The notes: a model not told the origin generated them from the letters alone. Positions 50,089 to 61,852 are shown, counted from the stretch's first letter. The stretch: DNA of 64,000 bases from Ceratobasidium sp. AG-K (GCA_037039685.1 JAWNGF010000006.1:372001-436000); one strand, 5' to 3'. Translations and numbers: made by a program.

Positions 50089-51047
50089 CATAGCATCTCA
50101 ACTGCCCTGATCCTCGTTCAAACCCTCTGATCACATTTCCTTGCTCTCGGTTTACTACCAGGTCGCATAATGAGCTCTCACAGCTCCAAGGTCAACTCAA
50201 TGTCCGAAACTCGGGGTTCAATGTTTATGAGGGTCATTAGCCTCTCCGCTTGGATCGCAATGTTTATGATTACGCTTGGGTTCTCCCACAAATATCGTGC
50301 AAGACTGTACATTTTTGAGCCTATGGATCCAGGGTTGTATGACGACGCGTATGAGGCATACTCAGAGGATCCCACCTTCAACGGGCGTCCTGGTCATCTA
50401 CGACTACCCGCCCAAGAGGGTGGATCGTCCAGCCTACCACTAGCTCAGGACGAGCATCCTGGAGCAACAGAAAACAACACTAACAAAGTGATATATGGGC
50501 GACCTACCGCTGGTTCAGACGTAAATTTGAGATCTTGACAAGGGGTAGGTAGTTTTAATTTTGGACTCCAACTGGTGGTTCCCGTTGCGGTCAGATTCTA
50601 ATTAGCTTTGGTGCTTCTCAGGATGAATGGGACAGACTTGGCACATCTGTGAGTCAACACACTACGGAGCGAATATGCACTAATCACCATAACGCCAGAC
50701 TTCAGTCATCACTGCCACAAGCGCAGCAGCCTTGGCCATTCCTGGCCTTGCTGGACCTGGCTCTTACTGGATAGCCAACACTTGCTTCTGCGCGGCACTG
50801 GGTGTCTCGATTGAGGCACTTATTCTCGTATTTTACATGCAGGTTATGTCTGCAGGGGCCAGCGACGAGACCATTGGGAAGCTGGCTAGGGGGAGGATCA
50901 AGGTTTCCAGGATAGTGATCTCCCCCTGGGTCCCCGCGTTAATTATGTGCCTTCCAGTGGTATTTGCCACCTACTCATCCTGGTTCCTGCTGGCTGGAAC
51001 TGTCGCAATGGTGATAGCTGCTGACTGGGGTCCAACTGCCTACTCCC

Positions 51048-51207
51048 TGTTGAATATATACAGTCTTATACGTAGATATATGCGCATCACGTGATTGTGT
51101 CCACATGAACACACGCTTCGCGGAAGTTTTACCCTCAGTTCTCTACTCTCAAGTAGCAGGAGCTGAGATACAAAACTATCTAGCTCGGCACTGCGCTAAT
51201 TGCAAAA
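51048..51207 (+). repeat. 5' LTR of Copia element
   Basis: 160 bp, paired with 55572-55731; a TATATA motif lies near its start. Confidence 0.88.
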
Positions 51208-51219
51208 GGTTATGAGCCC
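51208..51219 (+). other. Primer-binding site, half-tRNA initiator-Met type
   Basis: GGTTATGAGCCC follows the 5' LTR directly and is complementary to the anticodon-arm region of eukaryotic initiator tRNA-Met, as in Drosophila copia. The first gag ATG (51212) lies inside it. Confidence 0.6.
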
Positions 51220-52114
51220 TGGTAGCGTCAAAAGTGAAGCAGAAGAGGACCCAGTTAGCGCTGTAAACGCTACTAGCTCAACAATGGCATTGACCGACGC
51301 TTACCTTAGCAAGAAAACCTACGAGATCCCCCTCTTGAAGGACGACAGATCCAACTATGTTTCGTGGAAGTTCCGCCAAACGACGGTCCTATGAATTTGA
51401 GGACTGCTCAGGATTGCATACGGCACTGAAGTACCGCCTGAACCGCTCACCAAGACCAATAAGAAAGACTCTGCAAAAGTGTTGGAAAATAAGTCAGCGA
51501 TTGAAAAATGGCAAAAACAAGACGACGACGCATTTGCTCAGATTACCTTGAATATGGAAGATGGGGCAATGGCCGACGTGATCGAGACGACATCGGCGCA
51601 TGAGGCATGGACAAAAATTATTGAGCGCTGGGAAGGAAAAGGGATGCAATCTCTATCCTTTTACTATCAGCAATTCATGAATGCAAAAATCAAGGAAGAC
51701 AAGGACTTATCTATTGCATTTAACAAGATCCAATCAACCGCATCCAAAATGAAAACCCTCGGAGAAAACGTTACCAACCTTATGCTCGCGCAAGTCTTCA
51801 TGAATGCGCTCCCCCCGTCCTATGCAATCGTCAGCATGGTCATCCAGACGTCCAGCCAGAACGGTTACATTACACCCGACACTGTTGTCAAAGCGGCATT
51901 AGCTGAAGAGGAACGACGGAAGAAAGGAGGCGGACTTACGGCAATGTATGCTCAAGCCTCAAAGCCCAAATCCAAGAAGCCGAGCGACCCAAAAGGCAAG
52001 AAGAAGGCAAAGGGTCCCCTATGCGATAATTGCGCCAAGCCCGGGCACATGAAAAGAGAATGCTGGGCTAAAGGAGGCAGAGCGGAAGGGACTGGACCAC
52101 ACCAAAAGCAATGA
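51212..52114 (+). pseudogene. gag: gag of Copia element
   Basis: The first frame starts at the ATG at 51212 (MSPGSVKSEAEEDP; then YEIPLLKDDRSNYVSWKFRQ, the typical Copia gag N-terminus). It breaks near 51393 by a frameshift and continues in the frame of 51479-52114 (AFAQITLNMEDGAMADVIE; IMNALPPSY-like core) to a CCHC zinc knuckle CDNCAKPGHMKREC (about 52021-52062). TGA at 52112-52114 lies in frame with the following protease region, so gag and pol were one frame. Confidence 0.85.
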
Positions 52115-55100
52115 GCCGCTAAGTCAACCGAATCAAAACCGAGCAAATCGAGTTCCGTACCTAAAACCAAGTTGGCCAAAGTGGCTCTGACGCCTGCTGA
52201 ACCCGAGGACATGCCATCAATATATGCAATGCCGGCCGTGGACGATCCGTCAGCCAGAGACACATGGCTGCTCAACTCTGGTGCGTCAAAACATATGACT
52301 CGAAATCGAGCATGGTTTTCGACTTACCGGCCATTGGTACCACCAATTCCAGTTTGAGTGGGCGACAGAAACCTGACAAATGCGACCGGAATTAGCCGAG
52401 TGATGCTTACGCTATGCAACAGAGCTCATAAGGAGACCGATATGGTGATTGAGAGTGTGCTGCACGTACCTGGACTGCACGCCAGTCTTATGTTGGTCAA
52501 ACAGCTTGCCAAACGCGGCACCTTTGTTATGTTTGGCGACGACAATGCAAGGCTGCTCGAGAATAAGGGCCGTGGACCCAAGATTGGCTACGCACACGAG
52601 TTAGGAGTCCAACTATACCAACTAAATGCGCGCGTTAAACACGCAGAACCTACCGCCTATGTTGCTACAATTGAACCGAAAAGCCTAAACGACGAGGACG
52701 ACCTAGAAGCAAGCGAATTCATTGCATATACGGCCAGTCACATCGCACAAGCCGATTTATATACCTGGCACCGTTGTCTAGGACACATAAACTACAAATA
52801 TGTCCTGGATATGGTCAAAAAGGGCGCCGTTCAAGGAATGGATATTGTAGGCAGTTGCTTACCTCCAAACCTGACATGCGAGCCGTGTCTTAAAGGCAAA
52901 CAAACTCGCGCCCCGTTTCCGACATCAACTAATCGAGCGTCCGACGTACTTGAGCTGCTCCATAGCGACCTACACGGCCCGACACCCGTTCAGGCGATTC
53001 AAGGCTATCAGTACTTTGCTGTCACAATCGACGATAAGTCCCACAAGATATTTGTTCACTTACTTAAGCACAAGAACAAGTACGCAAAGCACTTCCAAGA
53101 GCTAAAAGCGTCAGTGGAGAATCAAACGGGCAAGCGAATCAAACACTTACGGACCAATGGCGGAGGCAAATATGCATCGAACGCCTTTGAAACCTGGCTG
53201 AAATCGCAAGGGATTGAGCACCAGAAGACCAAGGCGGACTCCTCGGCGAGCAACGGCATTGCAGAGCAAGCAATTCGCACATTAAACGACAGTCAGCAAG
53301 CAATGCAAGCGGACGCAGACTTACCCGACAAATACTGGGGGCTCGCGATCATCCACGCCACATACATCTGGAATGTAATGCCAAAACGGGCACTTGACGG
53401 TAAAACCCTGGACGAAATTTTTACGGGCAAATTACCTGACGTATCCCAGCTCCAAACCTTTGGATGCAAGGCATGGGCTCAAGTACCCGATGGTCAACGC
53501 ACAAAGCTGCAGGCACATTCGCTTGAATGCACTTACCTTGGATTCGCTCCAGGTTGCAAGGCGCACATACTCATCCAGCACCCGATTGGTTGCGTAATCA
53601 CGTCACGTGACATTGTATTCGATGAAGGAGGCAAGACCCAACAGCGACTAGTAATCAAGGACTTTGAGGACAAGTTCCCCGAGAAAGTGGGCGACCAGGA
53701 GCACCCCGAGCCATCGCCTGAGACCGCTGCTGAGCCAGAGCCAGAAAGCCACAAGTCAGAGCACCAGCAAGAGTCCGAGTCCGAGTCCAAGCCAGAAGAG
53801 CCCAAGTCCGAGTCTGATATCAAGCTGCAAATCAAGCCAGAGCCAGTTGATCCAGAGCCGCCAGTCGTTCAGCCTGAACCTCCACGTTGATCAGGTTGAG
53901 TTACGAGACCGCCAGTACAATTCGGAGCTCAAGTGGGCGTGCAGAACAAAACTGCCACACGAGCCAATAAGCCAATGACCAAGAGCGCTCTAAATGCGTT
54001 AATTGAGCATCCACCCAACACATACGCAGAAGCAATGGCAAGGCCAGACGCCAATCTATGGCTCGAAGCTATGATCAAAGAAATTAAATTGATCACCAAG
54101 CATAAAGTTTGGAAACCAGCCAATAGACCGACTCACAAGCGGGTCATCAAATGTCGATGGGTGTACGCATACAAGCGCGACGTCAATGGCAAAATCCTCA
54201 AGTACAAAGCTCGACTCATTGCCAAAGGGTTTCTCCAAGCCCCAGGTGTTGATTATGTCGAAATATTGTTGCCTGTTGCCACATCGGACGCATATAGGGT
54301 ACTTTTCAGCATCGTCGCAAGCAAAGACCTTGAATTACTTCAGCTCAACATCAAGACTGTGTTCCTGCATGGCGTCGTCAAGGAGGAGCTCTACATGGAG
54401 CAACCCGAGGGCTTTGCCAAAGGCAATCATGTCTGGCAACTCGTCAAAGCGTTATATGGTCTGAAACAAGCCGCCCGAGCGTTTTACCTTTGACTCAAAG
54501 AGGTTCTTGAGGCGATCGGATTCACAAGGACCAAAAGTGATCATGCCATGTTCATTCAACACGATGGCAATAAGTTGGCGATAATTTTAGCTCATGTGGA
54601 CGACATGCTCCTAGCCGGCAAACCTCTTTCATTTCTGGAGGAAATTAAATCGAAAATGCGCAAATCTTTCGATATTGTCGATCTAGGCGAGGCACGCATG
54701 TTTGTAGGGGTCGAAATTGAGCGAAATCGCGAGGCCGGTTCACTCAAGATTTGTCAAAAGCAATATATTAGCAATATACTAGCTTGATTCAGCATGACCA
54801 AGGCCAAACCATGGGACATGCCAATGGCAGAGTTGCCAAACCTGCCCAAACTCAATCCTCCAACCGTCGATTGAACGCTTTATCAGTGTGGAATCGGATT
54901 GCTTATGTATGCGATGATTTTGACCCATCCCGACATCGCTTTTGCGACCGGATTGCTTGCCCAACACGCCACTAATCCTGGCGACGAGCATTGGTCAGCA
55001 TTCAAGCGGGTTTTACAATACCTACAAGGCACGATGGCACTCGGGATTGTGTTCAAACGATCCAAATCGTCAGACCCAATTGGGTATGTTGATTCCGACT

Positions 55101-55537
55101 ACGCTGGCAATCCTAATACAAGTTGATTGACTACCGGTTGGATCTTCCAACGAGCCAGAGGGAGCGTTGCTTGGTCATCACGTAAGCAGCCGACAATTTC
55201 CTTATTGAGTACCAAAGCCAAATACGTTGCCGCTGCGAGCGCCGCCTGCCAATTAATTTGGCTTTGTCAATTCCTTGATGAACTTGGATTTTTATTGAAA
55301 GGTCCAACAACCTTGCTTACCAACAATCAATCAAGTATTGCATTAGCCAAGAACCCGGTCAATCATCAAAATACAAAACACATTCGAGTAAAGCATCATT
55401 TTATTCAAGAAGTAGTCGCACTTTGCAAAGTCAACCTTCAATTTATTCCGACCGACCAACAGGTCGCCGATGCGCTTACCAAACCACTCGGACGTGTCAA
55501 ATTCCCCGGTTTCGTGACTGGGATGGGAATGTTTTAA
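52115..55537 (+). pseudogene. pol: pol of Copia element (PR-IN-RT-RH), broken by TGA codons
   Basis: The protease site reads LLNSGASKHMT, with catalytic Asp now Asn (52274-52276). The pre-integrase zinc finger is HRCLGHINY..CEPCLKGK. The integrase core has HSDLHGP, but the second Asp is Asn (RTNGGGKY, 53156-53158); the Glu is kept (NGIAEQ). RT has LNIKTVFLHG (first catalytic Asp to Asn, 54347-54349) and AHVDDMLLA intact. RNase H includes YVDSDYAGN and the C-terminal LTKPLGRVKF. In-frame TGA stops lie at 52355, 53888 and shortly after, 54491, 54785, about 54872 and 55124. The glutamate/serine/proline-rich linker between IN and RT (53690-53890) is normal for Copia. Confidence 0.92.
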
Positions 55538-55571
55538 ATCTTTTCATTTTTCGTCTAATCCTGAGTGGGCG

Positions 55572-55731
55572 TGTTGAATATATACAGTCTTATACGTAGA
55601 TATATGCGCATCACGTGATTGTGTCCACATGAACGCACGCTTCGCGGAAGTTTTACCCTCAGTTCTCTACTCTCAAGTAGCAGGAGCTGAGATACAAAAC
55701 TATCTAGCTCGGCACTGCGCTAATCACAAAA
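55572..55731 (+). repeat. 3' LTR of Copia element
   Basis: 160 bp, paired with 51048-51207, followed by target copy CTCCC. Confidence 0.88.
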
Positions 55732-56689
55732 CTCCCCACATCACTGCTATTATTATTTGTTTGCTCCGATTGGTTTGGGGTTTGTTTTTATGTGCTGCGC
55801 AGTGGTGGTTTGCGAGGCTGGTGCATATCATGAGCATCAGAAGAGGAAAGAAAAGGAGGAGGTCTGGAAGGATAAACGGAAATTGACGTTGCTGCGCAGC
55901 AATGTCATTTATATTGGCGTAGCGGCAACCCAGCCCGGACTCCCATTGCGGGAGGTTCCACATCCCCAACCAACCTCGAGCGCCAATAATTCGCGCCTTG
56001 GGCCTACTTCTAGTGAGTAAAAATGTATGCTAAGCGGTAAGTACATTTGACATGATAGCTGGGATTAAAATCAATATTGACGCATATGCACCAGAGCCCC
56101 GACTGGTGCGGTTATGAACCAAGGTGTTTATGGCGCTGTGAATGAAATATCGTTCGTCACCACGCATACATACTGCCTTTTTTGTATTTACGATGCGCTT
56201 TCTCTGTAATATTACTTTTCCCCTTTTGCAAGAGGAACGATGTTGAGGGAGACTATTGTCCTCGTTCAAAGTTTGAGGTACAGTGGGCCACAAATCAAAT
56301 GCAACACGTGACCCACCAACCCTCCAGCGGCCACGACTCATGACGCACTGGGAATCGCGGGCACATGTCCTAATAGAATTTATAGCTACAATCATCAATC
56401 AGGATCTGCAACACTTTTTTGCCCCGCGTGTTGTGCCCCACGAAATCATCCGATTTGGGTGAAAACTTGACCATTCAATAGTCGGACATGGTGCAAGTGG
56501 AATGCGAACGGTGAGCGAGTCGGAGCTGGCGATGGCGAGTGGTTAACTTACTAACAGATCGACTCCAGATGAGATGAAGAACTATGTACAACGACTGTGG
56601 GTTTATATAGTAAACGGATGACGAGTGTGTAATCAGATATGAAATAGAATGGAATGAACGACAGTTTATTTGGGTAAGAATGCGAGGAT

Positions 56690-57220
56690 CGACAAGAATG
56701 ACAGATAAGCTAAGAAGACGATAAGCGCCGACCTCACACATTGGCAACCTTTGCAATCCTCCCAACCCCCTCCGGGAGCCACCGGAGGGACGGAGAGAAT
56801 ATTGTGAGCTTTTGGCTCCTCGCTGTCACTGTGGCTCTCCTTGTTGCTGCTTCTATCATCTTTGCTGTCGCTTTCCCTGCTGCTACCATCCTCACTGCTC
56901 CTGCTCCCGCTCTCATTGTTGCTCTTGTTGCCGCTCTTGTTGCTGCTTCAATCATTGCGTTCGTTGTTGCCAGAATCCTTGGGGCCTTGGCCACTTTGGG
57001 CGCCTGACTTCCAATCAGGCTTGTACCTCGAAGACAACATTTGCTTTGGCGGGGACATGTTGGCTGTTGGTTCGAAAATCTTGGCCGCTCGCGGGGGCAT
57101 GGTGGTACTGGACAACCTCGGAGCACCACGGTGAGTTGCTGCTGTCAAAAGTTTTTGCTGAAGGGTTCGCAAACATCCATGACAACATCCGTCGAGCTGA
57201 ACTAGCACCTGGATTTCCAT
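56690..57220 (-). pseudogene. Possible decayed gene encoding a Ser/Asn-rich acidic protein
   Basis: On the minus strand a frame with MPPRAAKIFEPTANMSPPKQ and SRYKPDWKSG runs into a TGA (TTGA context). It continues in frame as a Ser/Asn/Glu/Asp-rich disordered segment (NESGSRSSEDGSSRESDSKD) and ends near a Gly/Cys patch. The same DNA read on the plus strand gives an Ala/Val hydrophobic frame, a by-product of the GCT/AGC repeats. No family recognised; low confidence that it is or was a gene. Confidence 0.25.
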
Positions 57221-57330
57221 ATTGGGCGCAGCATTTATTTGTCTATAAGTGTAAATTATAACAATTAACCAACATACATTTGTTTCTAGGTACAGATTAG
57301 ATCAGTTTAGGTCAGATAAGATAAGATGTT

Positions 57331-57400
57331 GTCAGATACTGGCAGATTACCAAGTAATCTGCTCATATTCTCCATGAATCTGCCTGGGCAGTATCTGACT
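57331..57400. repeat. Nested small palindromes (GTCAGATACTG ... CAGTATCTGAC)
   Basis: GTCAGATACTG at 57331 pairs with CAGTATCTGAC at about 57389. Inside it GCAGATTAC-CAA-GTAATCTGC forms a 9-bp stem hairpin (57342-57362). Further CAGATA and TATCTG copies lie to either side (57310-57460). Function unknown. Confidence 0.6.
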
Positions 57401-59075
57401 GTATCACACTCGATATGACCGTATCCCACGGTATCTGCCAGGAGATACTTGCAGATATTTCTTAGTGATCTCCGTTTTAACAGATATATGATGCGGATTT
57501 CACATCTTGTGAGTGCCTTGACCCGCTATCCGCCTCCGGGCGATTTCCTCCACCTCCCTTGATTAGCTTTATTTCAGGGTTTGACAGCGATTACATGTCG
57601 CGTTTTCTCTTCCATCACGATCTGGTGTTGCGAATTCGAACACGTCATTGGAATGACACAACGTATCTGTGAGTATCCGTATCGTTTTTATCCAATTGCA
57701 CGAGTGATTTTGGAACGCGATGAGTCTGGACATCGTACCAACCTGCATTTCACAGAGTTGGCCTCTCGCTTCTAGACTACAACTCTCAGTCGCTGCGCAA
57801 TCTCCAGGACCATTCGCAACACCTCGCGACTGTACACCCCACCAGCGCCCAGAGGCGAGCATCACACCGTGATCTGCGCCAATACGCCACCGCTCAAACT
57901 TTCTGCCGATTTTGTTGGTGAAATAGGCTGATTGGGTGCTGGCGCTGCGGAGAATCTTGGGGTCTGCACTATTTCGACAGGGATACCACCAAAGTGGATG
58001 ATACAAGGCGGTGCTTGCGGTTGCAACCAATCACTCGTATCTTGCCCACATGCCGGTTTTCCTCTTTATGGCCGAACAGCCACTTGAAGTGCCTGGTTTC
58101 TTTCTCAGTGACACAACTTTGCGTTTGCTCACCAGGGCCGCACACAAAACGGTTGCCTTTCGTCGGTACCAATAATCCCGGCTCAGCAAGTCCAATGATG
58201 AGTGACTACTTCTGACCGAATGCGTTGGTGATTCGCCTACAGATCAGGACCGCCGGGATGGACTCGGTCACTCGGAAGTGAGTTCATCCAAATAGACTGG
58301 CCAGTCTATCGCTTAGTCAGCAGTCTGTTCCAAGAATAGGTTGTCCTATAAGCCCTATATGTATAGAGGCTGGACGGATACGCAAGACTTGGCTCAAAGC
58401 TCAATATGTATGAGTATGCTTATTTGGCTCTTAGTTGTCGATGGAGGCCCCCGTTGGCAAAAGTTTTAGGTTAGAGAGATATCCTATGCATTCCACGAAG
58501 CTGACGTGATTTAACACCATGCCCGGGAGTGGTGCCCTCTTTCTCCCGTGCCGCGGTCAACCCGGGCTTGTGTGAATGCCGATGAAGATGTAAGAGTTTC
58601 ATATAGCTGTCCACACGTTTTGTACTCTCGCCTGCAATACATGACTTACGATGTCGATAGCTCGGGATCGAAGCATTCTATGATAACCTATCTCGTGAGT
58701 GCATAGGTAGTAGGCACTCACGGGTTGGTCGCCAAACCTATTATGTTGTATCAGGCTCATTGGTCGGTACCGTTCAAATCCTGTGGTTCAGTTCAAAAAT
58801 CAACGTACGATTTCAGCATTAGCTCACACTGTTGCCGTGTAAGATGAGTAATCGTCTGAAGTTATGTAGGGGCTGTATTCGCCATTCATCGCCTCGATCC
58901 CACTTAAACACTTTACGCCACCCAGCCAAGTGCTGTTAACGGGGCGGTCGGAGTCTAACTTGCGGATCAATTGGCCATATATAGAGATTCACGCTTCTAC
59001 AACGTCCATATGCACTCGCACATGACAACGAATTACTGTTGCTTTTCACTCCGCGAATTGAGCGAAGAATCGACA

Positions 59076-59082
59076 TTTATAA
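59076..59082 (+). promoter_or_regulatory. TATA box of membrane-protein paralog 2
   Basis: TTTATAA, 80-86 nt before the ATG at 59162. Confidence 0.5.
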
Positions 59083-59161
59083 GGTATTTAGCCAGCTCTG
59101 CGATTGTTGCTCGCACTATCTTCTACTTCACATTTCCCTCCCTGCGCTTTAACTCGATTGT

Positions 59162-60365
59162 ATGATGCCTATTCACAGCTCCGATACCAGAACTCCAGCT
59201 CCACCCGATACTCCACGGTTGATCAAGTTTATCGGTTGGCTGGCTTGGAGTGCGTTGCTCATCGTTACTCTTGGCTTCTCCCAAAAGTATCGTGAGAGAT
59301 TGTACGATTTCGAGCCTTTCGATCCGGGCTACTTGGACGATAGCTACGAGCCCTACTCCATTCCTCCCGGTTTTCGAGATTTTTCTCATGACCAACAAAC
59401 ACCTAGTGTAGAGTGCCGTTCGCAGGGTCTGGAACCAACCCAGGTGGGGGAAATTGACACCGAGAATGTACTGAGAAAAATAGCATATGGGAGAGTTCGC
59501 TCGGACGCCAACTTGAGATCTCGTCAAGGAGTAAGTGTTTATATTTGAATCCCAACCTTGGGCTTTCGTGATGACACATGTGGTTTTCTGCGACTATTGA
59601 TAGGATGAATGGGACAGACTTGGCACTGCTGTGAGTTTGAACGAGGAAAACTTGCATAGGTTAATCATAGTTTCAGACATCTGTAATAACGGCCACGAGC
59701 GCCGCAGCCTTGGCTATCCCAGGCCTTGCTGGACCTGGCTCTTACTGGGTTGTCAACACCTGCTTTTATGCCGCCCTTGGGATCTCGATTGAAGGTCTCA
59801 TCCTGGTCTTTTACATTCAGGTCATGGCCGCAGGGGCTTCAAACGAAACGATTGGAAGACTTGCAAGAGGAAGGGTGGTATTTTTTGGGATGGAACTATC
59901 CCCGCGGCTTCCTGCACTCATCATGGGGCTTCCAGTAGTATTCGCCACATATTCCTCCTTGTTCTTGTTAAGCGGGACCATCGCAATGGTGACAACTGCC
60001 ACCTGGGGTCCAATTATGCACTTCCCAGGTCCTTGTAATCACTTATCCTTGCTTCCAATTGGTTTCGGGCTTGTGTGTATGTGTGGTGCCGTGGTGGTTT
60101 GCGAGGCGGGGGCATACCATGAGCGTAGGATCAGGAGACGAAACGCAGAAATCTGGCGCAATAAACCAAAATCACTGCTGAGTAGAGCGGTCCACATCGG
60201 GGTTGCTGCAGCGATGCTCCCTCTGGAGCAGCCTCGAAGAGCCCATGCCATCTCGACATCTCGTAGTGATGGACTTAATCGTGAGTAATTCTATGTCACG
60301 TATTTTTACTGGATACTCACGGATACATTGTAGATCGAGAGCCAGGCCCCGAACAAATGGCTTGA
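59162..60365 (+). CDS. Four-helix membrane protein, paralog 2
   Basis: Exons 59162-59530, 59604-59630, 59677-60280 and 60334-60365 give 343 residues with all phases closing; a second ATG follows at 59165. Helix 1 is about residues 20-40 (WLAWSALLIVTLGF). It is followed by a conserved juxtamembrane motif SQKYRERLYDFEPFDPGYLD and a disordered loop. Three more helices follow: PGSYWVVNTCFYAALGISIE, GLPVVFATYSSLFLLSGTIA and LPIGFGLVCMCGAVVVCEAG. The tail is basic. No known domain recognised. It is the only copy here with a fully closed model and no lesions, so it is the reference for the family. Confidence 0.82.
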
Positions 60366-61760
60366 AAGAGAGCGACTATACTCCTGTCATTGTAATTCCA
60401 TGCCAAATCACGCAAACACTACGATCTCGCAGTTCACTCCGAGGGCTTTTTGTAGTCATTGGTTCCGTTCCTGTTCACCCCGTCACGCTACTGTAACAGA
60501 ATATAGAATTTGCAGCCACAAGATCAAAGGCTTAGAAATTATACATATTGGTGCATTGCCTTTTGCCAGCAGAGTACGCCGATTTTGGAGGCGCCAAGCT
60601 TATGCAGGGCAGGGTGGGAGCCAAACCTTAGAGTTGATGCTTGGGCATGTTCATTTCCACTGTGGGGTCTCAGGTTACTGAATAACATTAGCAAATGCAC
60701 TGAACCGAAAATGTCCGCTTTCAGTGAGCTATTACATCATTTTTCAGCCATCTTGCGTACGGTTGGCTGTCATCAGTCCCATAAAAGGTAAATTTGAATA
60801 GGTTCTGGAGCTTATTTGCCCCCCCAGTCACTCCTGAAGATAATCTTCAGCGCATCAGTCACTGAAAGCGGACACACCCAGTAATTTAAGTCATGAGTTT
60901 TCGGTGTTGATATGGCTAGGATTCAGCGCACTTAGCCTCCACAGTGTTCGTATCGGCGCTCGCCGGAAGCATTTCCACTCTTCCCAAATAAAATCGCCTA
61001 ATTGGTAATCCCAGGCGCTTGCAGGCATTAGGCCAACGACCTCAAGAAGGCGGAGCTCCCTGTGGGTGCAGTGTCCCTCGTTTGGCCACATACCTATTTG
61101 GTTACCTCCAGCCGGTCACGTTCGGTTGAGGCTGATTTTCGGGGTCCGTTTGGGTGTCGTCAAACGTGACTTGTCAAGCCATGGCTATCTATCTGGCAAA
61201 GTGAAAGTAGGCTCTGACAGACTACACTTCCATGAGGCTTTCAAAACGCGTTCATAACTCACTGCAATCGAGATCCTACGTACGTGGATACGCCAGTGGG
61301 AGAATGTGTTACGCCTGACTTACTCTGACACGGATGGATGGGCTAAGGAATATTGGCATTCTCTGGGCTTGGGGGCTTCGTGGCGCCGCGGCGAATCCCC
61401 ATTGCTTGCACAACGTCCCACCCGCTTGTAGTTTGGCTAAGGTTGATGGTGAGACTGGGGAGCTCGGAGTCAGGATTCTTGGCTCGCATTGGGATTATAT
61501 CAGCTGACACGCTAGATTTGGCAGATTCATCTGCGAGTCAGTGGGCACTAGTTTGTGCTTGTAGACCCAATTTACTCATGCAGCAGATCGATTCAGCTGT
61601 TCGCTCATCAAATTTCCAACTTATAGTGCGTTGCATTGGCGCTTATAATAAAGCCGCCCATCCATAGGTGCAATTCACGGATACATACGGCTGCCGACTC
61701 GCGCGTCGTGATGTGTCATACACGTGGTCCTTGGCACCCGCCCATCCAGTGAAGTTCTCC
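60366..61760. other. Intergenic between paralogs 2 and 3
   Basis: No gene, repeat or RNA recognised. Confidence 0.5.
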
Positions 61761-61768
61761 TTAAATAT
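61761..61768 (+). promoter_or_regulatory. TATA-like box of membrane-protein paralog 3
   Basis: TTAAATAT, 85-92 nt before the ATG at 61853. Confidence 0.45.
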
Positions 61769-61852
61769 CATCATCCTTAGTCTGCTTCGACGGCCATTCA
61801 GATCATCTCTTAAGACTTCTTCCCTCTCCTCGAGCTTGCATCCCAAACCCCA

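Larger units (their letters stand above)
51048..55731 (+). mobile_element. Ty1/Copia LTR retrotransposon, 4.7 kb
   Basis: The 160-bp LTRs at 51048-51207 and 55572-55731 differ at 3 sites (about 98%), with 5-bp target duplication CTCCC (51043-51047 and 55732-55736). LTRs start TGTTGAATATATACAG; the 3' boundary lies in an A run, so it is exact only to 1-3 bases. Order is gag with zinc knuckle, protease, integrase, RT, RNase H, the Copia order. It carries many in-frame TGA codons and lost catalytic residues, so this copy is dead. Confidence 0.95.
50170..56012 (+). pseudogene. Four-helix membrane protein, paralog 1, split by a Copia element
   Basis: Exons 50170-50544, 50622-50648 (27-nt micro-exon), then one exon split by Copia: 50699-51047 and 55737-56012. 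It shares with paralogs 2 and 3 the N-terminal helix and TLGFSHKYRARLY motif, then IPGLAGPGSYW, a conserved ARGR segment, PVVFATYSS, and a last helix ending CEAGAYHE. Removing the element and one CTCCC copy restores a continuous exon with the paralogs' alignment, and the conserved final donor (GTGAGT at 56013) stays in phase. A TGA at 50536-50538 replaces the Arg codon of the paralogs. Both lesions make it a pseudogene. Function of the family is unknown. Confidence 0.85.
56013..59075. other. Intergenic between paralogs 1 and 2
   Basis: Contains a possible decayed Ser-rich gene (56690-57220, minus) and a cluster of CAGATA/TATCTG palindromes (57300-57460). The rest has no recognisable gene. Confidence 0.5.

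Noticed and set aside
56741..57007. 88-residue Ala/Val hydrophobic frame on the plus strand
   Set aside because: Arises from GCT-type low-complexity DNA; the opposite strand gives a more protein-like, Ser-rich frame, itself uncertain.
57331..57400. CRISPR-like or tRNA-like structure from repeated palindromes
   Set aside because: Repeats are irregular, without spacers of constant length, and do not fold as a tRNA; the genome is eukaryotic.
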